DNA of 42,627 nt from CAYVUI01 sp964454745 (GCA_964454745.1 CAYVUI010000026.1:1-42627), one strand, 5' to 3'; counted from the first letter of the stretch, positions 24,865 through 34,729 are shown. Program-made: numbers and translations. Notes: generated from the letters alone by a model not told the origin.

Positions 24865-26307
24865 TTAGACGGCGGCAAGCTGGGGGTTCTGGAGCCGATC
24901 TTTTGCCTCGCCGACGAGATAGAAGCTGCCTGTGATGCAGATCAGGTCTTCGCGTGATACGGCGTTTTTGGCGATTCGGATCGCTTCAGAGAGGGTCAGG
25001 GCCGTCTGGCACATCTTTCCGCAGATTTCGGTGTACATATCGGCGAGGTCCTGCGGGAACATTGCCTTGGGCGAATTGCTTCGCGTGAAGATGACCTTGT
25101 CGGCACCGTACTGGAGCTGTTCGAGCATTCCTCGGACGTCTTTGTCAGCATTGCAGCCGAAGACGACGACCATGGAGTCGTAGGGTACGTGCTGTCCGAT
25201 CGCGGCGTTAAGGGCACGGATGCTGGCAGCGTTATGGGCGGTATCGACGATGATTCGCGGATCCTGTGTGATGATTTCCATGCGTCCGATCAGGTGTACC
25301 TTTTTGAGGCCTTCGGCGGCCTTGGAATCGTCGATATCGTAGCCGTGTTCCTTGAGTTTATCGAGCATGGCCAGGGCGAGGCCGCAGTTGATGGCCTGAT
25401 GTTCGCCCGGCAGGGGCACGCGGAGGTGCTCAAATTTGCTTGTCGGTGTATTGACACAGATCCTGGTATGGGGTCCGTGTTCGCGTGAGGATTCGAACCG
25501 GTACGAGAAGTCGATATCGTGGCCGGTGATACTCAGCGGTGCCTTGGTTGAAACGGCTTGGGTCTTTATGACCTTCATGGCCTCGGGGTCCTGGGGGACG
25601 GTGATGACGGGGATGCCCTTTTTGATGACGCCGGCTTTTTCGCTGGCGATCGAGGAGATATCTTGTCCGAGGAGGTTCTGATGGTCGATACTAATGCTGG
25701 TAATGCCCACGACGGTGGGAGAAACGACGTTTGTGGAGTCAAGTCTGCCGCCGAGGCCGGTTTCAATGATGGCAATATCTACCTTCTTTTCCGCGAAGTA
25801 GAGGAAAGCAATTGCGGTCATAATCTCGAAAAATGTAGGCGTATCGTCCTTTTTGGCCATCTGTTCGATGCTTGTGTGCATGCGGTTGAGCATGCTCAGC
25901 ATATCCTTTTGGGTAATCATCTCGGAGTTGATGGCGATTCTTTCATGCAGGCTTGATACGTGGGGCGAGGTGTACAGGCCCACGGAGTATCCGTTTTCCT
26001 GGATCATGTTGGAGAGCATCGCGGCGGTAGAGCCTTTGCCCTTGGTGCCGGCGATGTGTACGACCTTGATCTTTTGATGCGGATTTCCGAGCTTTTTGAG
26101 CAGGGCTTCCATCCGGTTGAGATCGAATGTGGTCACATTGTATCGCAGCTTCTGCTGTTTTTCGTAGTCAGTCATCTCGTAGAGGTAGCGCAGAGCCTGA
26201 CTGTAGGTGCGGAAAGCCTTTTTGGGCTTTACATGCGCAGCGGAAGCTTTTTTAACGGTTTTCTTTTTCACCGTCCGTTTTTTTGTTGTCTTTCTTGTGG
26301 TCACCAT
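24865..26307 (-). CDS. folC: Folylpolyglutamate / dihydrofolate synthase with lysine-rich N-terminal tail
   Basis: 480 residues. Core FolC motifs: P-loop GTKGKGSTAAML, SPHVSSLHERIAIN, ETGLGGRLDSTNV, ITSISIDHQNLLG, SEKAGVIKKG, and DTAHNAASI in the C-terminal domain. The enzyme adds glutamate to folates and may also make dihydrofolate from dihydropteroate. Ahead of the usual first helix (TYSQALRYLYEM) lies an extra tail of about 32 residues rich in Lys and Arg with a TVKKKTVKKA repeat, reminiscent of histone-H1-like proteins. No in-frame ATG lies at the core boundary, so most of the tail appears genuine, although a GTG inside the tail could shorten it. Its function is unknown; RNA or DNA binding is one guess. 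Confidence 0.9.
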   Translation of the reverse strand: MVTTRKTTKKRTVKKKTVKKASAAHVKPKKAFRTYSQALRYLYEMTDYEKQQKLRYNVTTFDLNRMEALLKKLGNPHQKIKVVHIAGTKGKGSTAAMLSNMIQENGYSVGLYTSPHVSSLHERIAINSEMITQKDMLSMLNRMHTSIEQMAKKDDTPTFFEIMTAIAFLYFAEKKVDIAIIETGLGGRLDSTNVVSPTVVGITSISIDHQNLLGQDISSIASEKAGVIKKGIPVITVPQDPEAMKVIKTQAVSTKAPLSITGHDIDFSYRFESSREHGPHTRICVNTPTSKFEHLRVPLPGEHQAINCGLALAMLDKLKEHGYDIDDSKAAEGLKKVHLIGRMEIITQDPRIIVDTAHNAASIRALNAAIGQHVPYDSMVVVFGCNADKDVRGMLEQLQYGADKVIFTRSNSPKAMFPQDLADMYTEICGKMCQTALTLSEAIRIAKNAVSREDLICITGSFYLVGEAKDRLQNPQLAAV

Positions 26308-26855
26308 AGCCCATCACCATAACAAATTCTTAATAAAGGGTCAACGAAAATCTTGATTTTTGACGTTTAAACGGGGTTTTCTTTAAGAAAAACGCCGTAA
26401 GTGTTTTGTTTTCAGACACATAGGTAAATATATTATTTAAGGTTGTGTGTTAAAACAGGTAAAATCTATTGTTACATTTGTCACAATAAGAAATAAAAAG
26501 CCCGTATTGATGAAAAAAACGCACAGCTCCGTATACGTTCACGTTGATAAAAAGGTTCATTTTATTTAATCTATCCGATGATATGAGGTGGATTTTCATG
26601 GCTATTGGTATTGTAAATGAGGGTGGGTATTTGAAAATTTTAATTATTTTGTACATTGGGGACCGCCTGAAATTCTCATGATATTGTGAAATGTTTGTTT
26701 TTGTGCGAATGTAATCTATTTGTGTATTTTTTTTCAGATGGGATGTGAGTTATAGGGGTTGCGTGGATTTTCGGTTTGGGTTAGTCTATTCGGTCCGTGG
26801 TTTTATGGGCCGTTAATTGAATAGTATGTATATATAAGGATATGAGGGAAATGTT
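26308..26855. other. A+T-rich divergent intergenic region between folC and tkt
   Basis: 548 bp with no credible gene. It holds an imperfect hairpin (26371-26398: ACGGGGTTTTCTT with AAGAAAAACGCCGT) and an imperfect 18-bp palindrome (26469-26486, TTGTTAC-ATTT-GTCACAA), which may be regulatory for the leftward folC or rightward tkt gene. The tkt Shine-Dalgarno GAGGG lies at 26844-26848. No promoter is convincing by eye. Confidence 0.5.
26469..26486. promoter_or_regulatory. Possible operator palindrome upstream of folC
   Basis: TTGTTAC and GTCACAA, seven bases each, are complementary except for one position, with an ATTT centre. The site is about 160 bp before the folC start. Symmetry and centre length would suit a dimeric helix-turn-helix regulator, but no regulator is known here. 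Confidence 0.25.
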
Positions 26856-28874
26856 ATGGCAGAAAAAGTAATCAATCCGGGAATGACGAAGCTGGACGAA
26901 CTTTGTGTGGAAACGATTCGTTTTCTTTCGATGGAAGGTGTTCAGGCGGCGAATTCGGGACATCCGGGGATGCCGATGGGTATGGCCAGCGCAGCGTACA
27001 AGTTGTGGATGGAGCATATGAAGTACAGCCCGACGAACCCGAAGTGGCACAATCGCGACCGTTTTGTGCTTTCGGCCGGTCACGGGAGTATGCTGATCTA
27101 TTCGATGCTTCATTTGACGGGATTTGACCTGAGCCTGGATGAGCTGAAGAATTTCCGCCAGTGGGGCAGCTTGACGCCCGGGCACCCGGAATACGGGCTG
27201 ACGCCGGGTATTGAGGTGACCACGGGGCCGCTTGGGCAGGGGATTGCTAATGCCGTGGGTATGGCGATTGCGGAGAAATACCTGGCGGCGCGATACAATA
27301 AGGATGACGCAAAGGTTGTTGATTACAAGATTTACGTAATCAGCGGCGACGGGTGTATGCAGGAGGGAGTTTCGGGTGAGGCGAGCAGTCTTGCAGGGCA
27401 CCTGGGCCTGGATAACCTGGTTGTGGTTTACGATGATAACCGTATTACGATTGACGGGGAAACGTCGCTATCGTTCAGTGAGGATGTTGCAAAGCGTTAT
27501 GAAGCGTACGGCTGGAATGTGATTGAGGTGGCCGGTGACGGTAACGATATGGCGAAATTTGACGCCGCGGTAGAAAAGGCCAAGGCAAATACCGGCAGCC
27601 CGACGCTGATTAAGTTCCGCTCGCATATCGGATTTGGAAGCCCGAACTTCCAGGATACGCATACGGCACACGGGGCCCCGCTTGGCGATGAAGAAATTGC
27701 GACGATTAAGAAGAATTTCGGCTGGGATCCGGAGAAAAAGTTCCATGTGCCCGATGAAGTGAAAAAGCACATGGGGGCAATGGTCCAGAAGGGCAAGGCG
27801 TGGGAAGAAGAGTGCAAGAAGGCATTTGCGGATTATAAGAAGAAATACCCTGAACTGGCGGCGGAACTTGAGAATATGCGGCACGGCAAGCTCAATGCGG
27901 ATGTTGCGTCTCTGCTTCCGAGTTTTGAGGCCGGCAAGGGTGTTGCGACGCGGAAAGCTTCCGGGGCCATTCTGGATGCTGTGATGCCGAGTTTGCCCAA
28001 TGTGATGGGCGGAAGCGCGGACCTGACGCCGTCGAATAATACGAGATTCAAGGGCGCCGAAGATTTTCAGAAAGATAACTACGGCGGACGTTATATCCGT
28101 TACGGCGTTCGTGAGCACGCGATGGGCTCGATTATGAACGGGCTGGCGGTCAGCGGGATTACCCCGTATGGCGGGACGTTTTTGACGTTCTCGGATTATA
28201 TGCGTCCTGCGATCCGCGTGGCGGCTCTTAGCCATTATCCGACGGTTTTCCTGTTTACGCATGACAGTATTGGCCTGGGTGAAGACGGCCCGACGCACCA
28301 GCCGGTGGAACACTTCGCGGCGCTGCGTGCGATTCCGAACCTGCTGTTTATCCGCCCCGCGGATGCGAATGAGACAGCGTGGATGTGGAAATTCGCCCTG
28401 GAATACAAAAAGAGCCCAATTTCGATGGCACTGACACGGCAGGGTCTGCCGACACTGGACCAGGATAAGTACGGCAAGGCCAGCGGTTTGGAAAAGGGCG
28501 CTTATGTGCTGATTAAGCAGGACAATCCGGATGTACTTTTACTGGCAACCGGTTCCGAGGTTTCGATGGCGATTGAGGCCTGCGAGGCATTAGCTAAGGA
28601 CGGCGTGAAGGCACAGGTTGTGAGTATGCCGTGCTGGGAGCTGTTTGAGCAGCAGGACCAGGCGTACCAGGATTCGGTTCTGCCGCCTTCGGTCAAGGCC
28701 CGTGTAGGTGTTGAAGCGGGTGTCCGTGAGGGCTGGGACAAATGGATCGGTTCGGATGGTGCGTTTATCGGCATGAGCAGCTTTGGGGCTTCGGCGCCGT
28801 ATAAGGAATGCTACAAGCAGTTTGGCATTACGACCGAGGCTGTTGTTCAAGCGGCGAAGAAGCTGGCGAAGTAA
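26856..28874 (+). CDS. tkt: Transketolase
   Basis: 672 residues, the normal length. Diagnostic text: SGHPGMPMGMA near the start, GPLGQGIANAVGMAIAEKYLAA, the thiamine-diphosphate motif GDGCMQEGVSGEASSLAGHLGLDNL... ending DDN (about 164-195), the pyrimidine-domain segment YIRYGVREHAMGSIMNGLA, THDSIGLGEDGPTHQPVEH, and a C-terminal domain (VEAGVREGWDKWIG). It transfers two-carbon units in the pentose phosphate pathway and needs thiamine diphosphate and Mg. AGGGA precedes ATG 26856. A strong terminator follows, so it is probably transcribed alone. Confidence 0.97.
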   Translation: MAEKVINPGMTKLDELCVETIRFLSMEGVQAANSGHPGMPMGMASAAYKLWMEHMKYSPTNPKWHNRDRFVLSAGHGSMLIYSMLHLTGFDLSLDELKNFRQWGSLTPGHPEYGLTPGIEVTTGPLGQGIANAVGMAIAEKYLAARYNKDDAKVVDYKIYVISGDGCMQEGVSGEASSLAGHLGLDNLVVVYDDNRITIDGETSLSFSEDVAKRYEAYGWNVIEVAGDGNDMAKFDAAVEKAKANTGSPTLIKFRSHIGFGSPNFQDTHTAHGAPLGDEEIATIKKNFGWDPEKKFHVPDEVKKHMGAMVQKGKAWEEECKKAFADYKKKYPELAAELENMRHGKLNADVASLLPSFEAGKGVATRKASGAILDAVMPSLPNVMGGSADLTPSNNTRFKGAEDFQKDNYGGRYIRYGVREHAMGSIMNGLAVSGITPYGGTFLTFSDYMRPAIRVAALSHYPTVFLFTHDSIGLGEDGPTHQPVEHFAALRAIPNLLFIRPADANETAWMWKFALEYKKSPISMALTRQGLPTLDQDKYGKASGLEKGAYVLIKQDNPDVLLLATGSEVSMAIEACEALAKDGVKAQVVSMPCWELFEQQDQAYQDSVLPPSVKARVGVEAGVREGWDKWIGSDGAFIGMSSFGASAPYKECYKQFGITTEAVVQAAKKLAK

Positions 28875-28904
28875 GTGCGTAGGCTGCATTTTGTTGATTT
28901 TTCA

Positions 28905-28932
28905 GGGCGGCTGGGTTTGGGCCGCCCTTTTT
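28905..28932 (+). terminator. Rho-independent terminator after tkt
   Basis: GGGCGGC (28905-28911) and GCCGCCC (28921-28927) pair around a 9-nt loop and are followed by TTTTTCTTTT, 30 nt past the tkt stop. Confidence 0.93.
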
Positions 28933-29005
28933 CTTTTGACAGGGGGATTTGGGCGGTTATTTTGATTGGGGAAGCACGATATTAATCTGATTTTGCGAGG
29001 CAGCG

Positions 29006-30091
29006 ATGCGTGAGACGATCAAGACGATAGCGGTACTGACCGGCGGCGGGGACTGCCCGGGGCTAAACGCGGTAATACGGGCGGTTGTGAAGACGGCGAT
29101 TAATAAATACGATTTGCGGGTGATCGGAATCCGGGACGGCTTTCTGGGTTTGATCGAAAACCGGATGGAGGAGCTTAGCTACGATAACGCGAGCAGTATC
29201 TTGACGCTGGGGGGTACGATTTTAGGGACGAGCAATAAGGCGAACCCGTTTGCGCATATACGCGAGGACGGCAGCAAGGCGGATGTTTCGGATGAATGCA
29301 TCGCGACGCTCAAGGCCCGGGGGATCGACGCGGTGGTTTGCCTTGGCGGGGACGGGACGATGGCGATGGCCGATCAGTTCGCCCGCAAGGGTGTGACAGT
29401 GATGGGTGTGCCCAAGACGATTGATAACGACCTTGTGGGTACAGATTTTACGTTTGGTTTTGACACGGCAGTCCGCACGGCGACCGAGGCGATTGACAAG
29501 CTGCAGACGACGGCGAGTTCGCATCACCGTGTGATGGTGATGGAGGTAATGGGGCGGTATGCCGGGTGGATTGCACTGCACAGCGGCGTGGCCGGGGGCG
29601 GAGATGTGATTTTGATCCCGGAGATTGCGTTCGATTTTGATAAGGTTTGCGAGTATGTGGTTGGCCGCAGCAAGCGGGGCCGTGCGTTTAGTATTGTAGT
29701 GGTTGGCGAGGGGGCCAAGCCCAAAGGCGGCGAGATGGTGGTCAGTAAGACGGTTGCGGACAGCCCGGACCCGGTGCGGCTGGGCGGTGTGGGCAAGATG
29801 GTCAGCGACGAGATTGCCAAACGGACGGGGCTCGAGAGCCGGGCGGTGAACCTTGGGCATGTGATCCGAGGCGGGACGCCGACGCCGTTTGACCGGTGCC
29901 TTGCAACAATGCTGGGCCATGAGGCGATGGAGTATTTGATGCAGGGGCGAAAAGGTGAGCTTGTGGTATACCGAGAGGGATATGTTTCAAGGGTGCCGCT
30001 TACGGAGGTGGCCGGTAAGATCAAGACGGTACCGCTGGATCACTGCCTGGTCCGCTCGGCGCGGGCGGTGGGTACGTGTTTCGGCGACTGA
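29006..30091 (+). CDS. pfkA: 6-phosphofructokinase, mixed-substrate (group III) type
   Basis: 361 residues. LTGGGDCPGLNAVIRA (about 11-26) is the nucleotide-binding start; GGDGT is at 114-118 and PKTIDNDLVGTDFTFGFDTA starts at 136. The Gly in GGDGT is typical of ATP-dependent enzymes, while the Lys in PKTIDND, replacing Gly in E. coli PfkA, is typical of the PPi-dependent and mixed-substrate groups. That combination is known from actinobacterial group III ATP-PFKs. Hence ATP use is likely but PPi cannot be excluded. Other landmarks: MEVMGRYAGWIALHSGVA and GHVIRGGTPTPFDR. It phosphorylates fructose 6-phosphate in glycolysis. It lies 54 bp before mfd. Confidence 0.92.
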   Translation: MRETIKTIAVLTGGGDCPGLNAVIRAVVKTAINKYDLRVIGIRDGFLGLIENRMEELSYDNASSILTLGGTILGTSNKANPFAHIREDGSKADVSDECIATLKARGIDAVVCLGGDGTMAMADQFARKGVTVMGVPKTIDNDLVGTDFTFGFDTAVRTATEAIDKLQTTASSHHRVMVMEVMGRYAGWIALHSGVAGGGDVILIPEIAFDFDKVCEYVVGRSKRGRAFSIVVVGEGAKPKGGEMVVSKTVADSPDPVRLGGVGKMVSDEIAKRTGLESRAVNLGHVIRGGTPTPFDRCLATMLGHEAMEYLMQGRKGELVVYREGYVSRVPLTEVAGKIKTVPLDHCLVRSARAVGTCFGD

Positions 30092-30144
30092 TGGATTTTT
30101 AGCAGTATCCGCGGGACAGGCGGCATTGCGGTGGCACTTGTTTC

Positions 30145-33100
30145 GTGGATCTGCGACGTGACAATCGGTTGGGGGAGTTGGTCCAGCGTATCCGGAACCG
30201 GGGCGAGGATGAAGGGCCCATCCGGGTTTGCGGGACGTGGGGATCGTATGCGCGCTTTGCGGCGGGACATATCTCGAAGGAGCTGGGGCGGCCGGTGCTG
30301 TATGTTTGTGCGCATATCGATGATGCGGACAACGCGGCGGATGATTTGGGGACGGTATTTGGCGGACGAGTGGAGACGCTCAGCGTGTGGGAGGATGAGC
30401 TGGAGGTTGGGGATGCCTCGGATGAGATTGGTGCCCAGCGATTGCGTTTGGTCATGGAGGCCGGCAGCGGGAAGGCGGCGTTTTGCGAGGCGATTGTTTG
30501 TGCCGGTGCGCAGGCGCTGATTCGGCCGGTACCCAAGGCGGAGGTTTTGCAGGAGCAGGGATTGTCGATTCATGCGGGGGACGTGATCGAGCCGGAGCTG
30601 GTTTGCCAGTGGCTGGTGGATAACGGTTTTGAGCGGGTGGACCAGGTGGATGTACCGGGGCAGTTCGCGATGCGCGGCGGGATCTTGGATATTTTCGCGT
30701 CTGCGGTGCGTTTGCAAAGGGATGAGCAGGCCGGGGGGCAAACGGACAACGCGGCGGCGGTTCGTGTGGAGTTTTTCGGTGATACGGTGGAGAGTTTGCG
30801 GGAGATTGACCTGGATACGCAGCGGTCGAAGGAAGATGCCGAGGGGGTTTTTGTCGCAGGCAGTGCGGTGGCGACGCAGGAGGAAGGCGGGGAGCTGTTT
30901 TTGAATCTTTTGCCGGAGGATACGATTGTGCTGGTGGAGGAGCCGGCGACGGTCCAGGAGGTGGCGGAGGTGTACCTGGCGCGGGTGGATGAGCCGGAGG
31001 GATTGTATTGCTGGGGTGAGATCTGGCAGGCGATGGGGCGGTTTTGCGTCGTGGAGTTTTCGATGTTTGCCGGCAGCGGCGCGGAGGAGGGGATTGATCT
31101 CGGGATTCACAGCGCGACGCGGTTTGAATATCGCTCCGGTGCTGTTGGGGCCAAGGGGGATCAGGAGAAATCGCACGCGGGTTACGGTTCGCTGGCTGCG
31201 CTTTGCGAGGCGAGTGAACAGTATAAGGTGGTAATGTACTGCCAGAGTTCGGGGGAGATTAAGCGTGTGCGGGAGATTTTGGAGGAAGAGTACCCGGGAT
31301 GTGCCGGCAGGTTTGACCTGCGTAACGGGTATATCAAGCAGGGGTTTGTGCATGAGCGGCTGGGTGTCGTTGTGGTGGGCCACCATGAGGTGTTCGGGCA
31401 GGCGTCGATCCGGCGGCGGATTCGCAGTATCCGCTCGGCGAGCCCGGTGGAGAGTTTGCTGGATTTGAAGAAGGGGGATTATGTCGTTCACGTATCGTAC
31501 GGGATCGGCAAGTTTGTGAGTATTCAGCAGATTGCCAAGGGCGAAACGACGGAGGAGTATCTGCTGCTCGAATATGCCGACGGGGTGCGGCTAAATGTGC
31601 CGGTGCGAAATATTGGGCTGGTACATAAGTATGTGGGCGCGATGCAGAAGCGGCCGCGGCTGAGCAAGATCGGTACGAAGAAGTGGGAAAAGCAAAAGGA
31701 GAAGGTTGCACAGGGTGTCAGCGAGCTTGCGGCGGAGATGCTGGAGATGCAGGCCAAACGTACCAAGCTTGGGGGGATTTCTTTCGGGGAGGATACGGTA
31801 TGGCAGCGTGAGTTTGAGGAGTCTTTCGCGTACCAGGAGACGCCGGACCAGTTGCGGGCGGCTGCGGAGATTAAGGAAGATATGAAGCGGGCGGTGGCGA
31901 TGGACCGGCTGCTGTGCGGGGATGTGGGGTACGGCAAGACGGAGCTTGCGATGCGGGCGGCGTTTAAGGCCGTCGAAGGGGGCAAGCAGGTGGCGGTGCT
32001 GGTGCCGACGACGGTACTTAGTATTCAGCATGCCCGGACGTTTGCGGAGCGGTTTGCGGATTTTCCGGTGCGGATCGAGGTGGTCAACCGGTTCGTGACA
32101 GCAAAGGACAGCAGGGAGATTGTCAAGGCGGCTCGCGGCGGACGTGTGGACGTGCTGATCGGGACGCATCGGCTGCTGAGCCAGGATGTGGGATTTGCGG
32201 ACCTGGGGCTTTTGATTATTGATGAGGAGCAGCGGTTCGGTGTGGAGCACAAGGAACGGCTCAAGCGTTTTCGTGTGAACGTGGATGTGCTGACGATGAC
32301 GGCGACGCCGATCCCGCGGACGCTGCATTTGTCGCTGCTGGGGCTTCGGGATATCAGTTCGCTGGCGACGGCCCCGATGGACCGGCGGAGCATTGTGACC
32401 AAGGTGTGCCGTTTTGACGAGGGGCTGATCCGGCGGGCGATTGTACATGAACTTAATCGGCAGGGGCAGGTGTTTTTTGTGCATAACCGTGTGCAGTCGA
32501 TTGAATCGATGGCGGCGAAGGTGGCGGAGATTATCGGGGACGAGAAGGTGCGTGTGGACGTCGCGCACGGGCAGATGCATCATCATGAACTGGAGAACGC
32601 GATGATCCGTTTTGTGCGCGGGATTACGGATGTGCTGGTTTGCTCGACGATTATTGAGTCGGGCCTGGATATTCCCAATGCCAATACGATGATTATTAAC
32701 GATGCGGATAAGTTCGGGCTTTCACAGCTTCATCAGCTTCGCGGCAGGGTGGGGCGGTACAAGCATCGGGCTTATGCGTATATGCTGATGCCGCTGACTC
32801 GGACGGTGACCCCGGTGGCGGCCAAGCGGCTAAAGGCGATTGAGGAATACTCGCAGCTCGGCAGCGGGTTTCGCATTGCGCTGCGGGACCTGGAGATTCG
32901 CGGTGCGGGCAATATCCTCGGTGCCGAGCAGTCGGGGCATATTCATACGGTGGGATACGAGCTGTACTGCCAGATGCTCTCGCGGGCGGTGCGTGAGCTT
33001 CGGGATGAACCGGTTGAGCCTGAGCGGATGACGCTGGTGGATCCGGGATTTTCGACGTATATCCCGAAAAGCTATATCCCCAGTGACCGCCAGCGGATGG

Positions 33101-33465
33101 ATGCATATCGCAGGATTGCCTGTGCAAAGAGCCAGGAGGATTTGAAGGGGCTGCGTGAGGAACTGGCGGATTTGTTCGGGCCGGTGCCGCGGGAGGTGGA
33201 ATTGCTGCTGGATCTGTCGGAGATCCGGGTTTTGGCGACGGGTTGGGGGATCAAGAGCCTGGTTCGGCAGGAAATGGATTTGATCTTTACGTTTGAGCAT
33301 GAGAAGAATGTGGGGGACATTTTCGCGAAGGCGCCGGGGTCGGTGCGGATCCCGAACCCCAAGACGGTTTATGTGCGATTGAGCGAGGCCTATTTTGAAC
33401 CTTTGACGTTGATGAGTGTTTTGCGTAAAATGTTAGGACGTACGAAACGAAAATATACCCTTTAG
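30145..33465 (+). CDS. mfd: Transcription-repair coupling factor Mfd
   Basis: 1106 residues from GTG 30145 (start less certain). An N-terminal UvrB-like module is shortened relative to E. coli Mfd (1148): text like GQFAMRGGILDIFA and VEFFGDTVESLREID is present. The RNA-polymerase-interacting domain follows (LKKGDYVVHVSYGIGKFVSI), then the RecG-like translocase: Walker A GDVGYGKTELAMRAAF, DEEQRFGV, TATPIPRTLHLSLLG, the TRG motif region GRVGRYKHRAYAYMLMP, and a C-terminal UvrA-binding-related domain. It removes RNA polymerase stalled at DNA lesions and recruits UvrA. Neighbours upstream and downstream are co-directional. Confidence 0.95.
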   Translation: MDLRRDNRLGELVQRIRNRGEDEGPIRVCGTWGSYARFAAGHISKELGRPVLYVCAHIDDADNAADDLGTVFGGRVETLSVWEDELEVGDASDEIGAQRLRLVMEAGSGKAAFCEAIVCAGAQALIRPVPKAEVLQEQGLSIHAGDVIEPELVCQWLVDNGFERVDQVDVPGQFAMRGGILDIFASAVRLQRDEQAGGQTDNAAAVRVEFFGDTVESLREIDLDTQRSKEDAEGVFVAGSAVATQEEGGELFLNLLPEDTIVLVEEPATVQEVAEVYLARVDEPEGLYCWGEIWQAMGRFCVVEFSMFAGSGAEEGIDLGIHSATRFEYRSGAVGAKGDQEKSHAGYGSLAALCEASEQYKVVMYCQSSGEIKRVREILEEEYPGCAGRFDLRNGYIKQGFVHERLGVVVVGHHEVFGQASIRRRIRSIRSASPVESLLDLKKGDYVVHVSYGIGKFVSIQQIAKGETTEEYLLLEYADGVRLNVPVRNIGLVHKYVGAMQKRPRLSKIGTKKWEKQKEKVAQGVSELAAEMLEMQAKRTKLGGISFGEDTVWQREFEESFAYQETPDQLRAAAEIKEDMKRAVAMDRLLCGDVGYGKTELAMRAAFKAVEGGKQVAVLVPTTVLSIQHARTFAERFADFPVRIEVVNRFVTAKDSREIVKAARGGRVDVLIGTHRLLSQDVGFADLGLLIIDEEQRFGVEHKERLKRFRVNVDVLTMTATPIPRTLHLSLLGLRDISSLATAPMDRRSIVTKVCRFDEGLIRRAIVHELNRQGQVFFVHNRVQSIESMAAKVAEIIGDEKVRVDVAHGQMHHHELENAMIRFVRGITDVLVCSTIIESGLDIPNANTMIINDADKFGLSQLHQLRGRVGRYKHRAYAYMLMPLTRTVTPVAAKRLKAIEEYSQLGSGFRIALRDLEIRGAGNILGAEQSGHIHTVGYELYCQMLSRAVRELRDEPVEPERMTLVDPGFSTYIPKSYIPSDRQRMDAYRRIACAKSQEDLKGLREELADLFGPVPREVELLLDLSEIRVLATGWGIKSLVRQEMDLIFTFEHEKNVGDIFAKAPGSVRIPNPKTVYVRLSEAYFEPLTLMSVLRKMLGRTKRKYTL

Positions 33466-33581
33466 GGTAGTAGATTTCCGCGAGAAAAGTTGTAATTTAT
33501 TGCTTTGAAGATGTTTACCGCGGATAAAGCGGGATTTTTAAATCGGAAGCACGATACTGTTTAATTCAGGATGTTGTTGAT

Positions 33582-34727
33582 ATGATGAAGCGATTTTTTT
33601 TTGATATTCTGCTGGGGGTGATGGTTCTGGTGTTGATCGGATCGGGTTGTTCGGGCCAGAAGAAGGGTAAATTTACGGAAGAAGAGATGGAGGCGATCCC
33701 GCTGGCGCGGCGGACGGGTTTGCCTGCCCCGACGGGGGGGATGGTTTTGGCAGTCAATACCGAGACGGTCGAGGCGGGGGAGATTGTTTCGCAATTGGGT
33801 GAGGATGTGGCCCGGGCAGCGAAGCAGATGGAATATGACCGGTTTGCCAGGCTGATTCGCCCGGTGGTTGAGCGGGCGGTGATGGGCAAGGTGACGGATC
33901 TGCTGGTGTATGAGAAGGCCAAGCTCAAGGCGCCTGAGGGGATTGACCAGGCCCTGGATGAGGCGGTGGAAAAGGAGATCAGCAAGTTTGTTGCCGGGTT
34001 TGACGGCAATTATGGAGAGGCGCAGAAGACGATTGCCCAGATGGGGTATACCTGGGATACGTACCGGGATTATCAGCGGCGGTATTTGCTGACGTCGGCT
34101 TATGTGGCGGAGGAGATGGCCTCGGAGCGGCCGATTACTCAAGCGGAACTGCTCGAACGGTATTATGATATGAAAGAGGAGCATTTCAGTTGGGATTCGA
34201 AGGTGCATTTTTACCTGATCGACTTGATTACGAGTAAGCTGGAGGATAGCTATATCGAAGATGGTGAAACGCGGGAAGCGGCAAGATTGCGCCTGGCGAA
34301 CTCGATTATGGACCGCTTGCGGGACGAGCAGGATTTTGGCGGCCTGGCCAAGGCGTATTCGCATGGGCACCGGGCAAGCCGCGGCGGCGACTGGGGTGAG
34401 GTGACGGTTGGTTCGCTGGCTGAGCCGTACTCGGTACTGGAGCAGCAGGCATTGAAGATGGAGCCGGGCGAGATTTTCGGGCCGATCGAGGCGGGGGACC
34501 ATATGTTTATTTTGAAGCTGGAAGATAAGCGGGTGGAAGGGTATGAGTCGTTTGATGATGTGAAGGATCGCATTGAGGCTCAGATAAGAATGGAAGAGCG
34601 CCGCGAGAAGTTTGACAAGATGATGGGTGAGTTGATTAAGTCGGCGAAGATTTCGGACATGGAGCAGTTTGTGGATTTTTGTGTTCGTCGTGCGTATGAG
34701 ACATTTCGCCGGGGGACGGGGGAGTAG
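33582..34727 (+). CDS. SurA/PpiC-type peptidyl-prolyl isomerase lipoprotein
   Basis: 381 residues from tandem ATGs (33582, 33585) with AGGA 10 nt upstream. The N-terminus (LLGVMVLVLIGSGC) is a lipoprotein signal with lipobox GSGC. An N-terminal helical chaperone-like part (about 55-185, including VVERAVMGKVTDLLVYEKAK and AQMGYTWDTYRDYQRR) is followed by a parvulin domain (about 200-330, FGGLAKAYSHGHRASRGGDWGEVTVGSL, then MEPGEIFGPIEAGDHMFILKLED). It should act as an outer-membrane protein folding chaperone or prolyl isomerase in the periplasm. Its stop is 2 nt before the acpS start, indicating co-transcription. Confidence 0.85.
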   Translation: MMKRFFFDILLGVMVLVLIGSGCSGQKKGKFTEEEMEAIPLARRTGLPAPTGGMVLAVNTETVEAGEIVSQLGEDVARAAKQMEYDRFARLIRPVVERAVMGKVTDLLVYEKAKLKAPEGIDQALDEAVEKEISKFVAGFDGNYGEAQKTIAQMGYTWDTYRDYQRRYLLTSAYVAEEMASERPITQAELLERYYDMKEEHFSWDSKVHFYLIDLITSKLEDSYIEDGETREAARLRLANSIMDRLRDEQDFGGLAKAYSHGHRASRGGDWGEVTVGSLAEPYSVLEQQALKMEPGEIFGPIEAGDHMFILKLEDKRVEGYESFDDVKDRIEAQIRMEERREKFDKMMGELIKSAKISDMEQFVDFCVRRAYETFRRGTGE

Positions 34728-34729
34728 TT

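Noticed and set aside
26450..26656. 68-codon minus-strand ORF in the folC-tkt spacer
   Set aside because: A+T-driven composition (Ile/Phe/Tyr-rich), no Shine-Dalgarno and no family.
30040..31491. 483-codon minus-strand frame opposite mfd
   Set aside because: Low-complexity shadow; mfd is unmistakable on the other strand.
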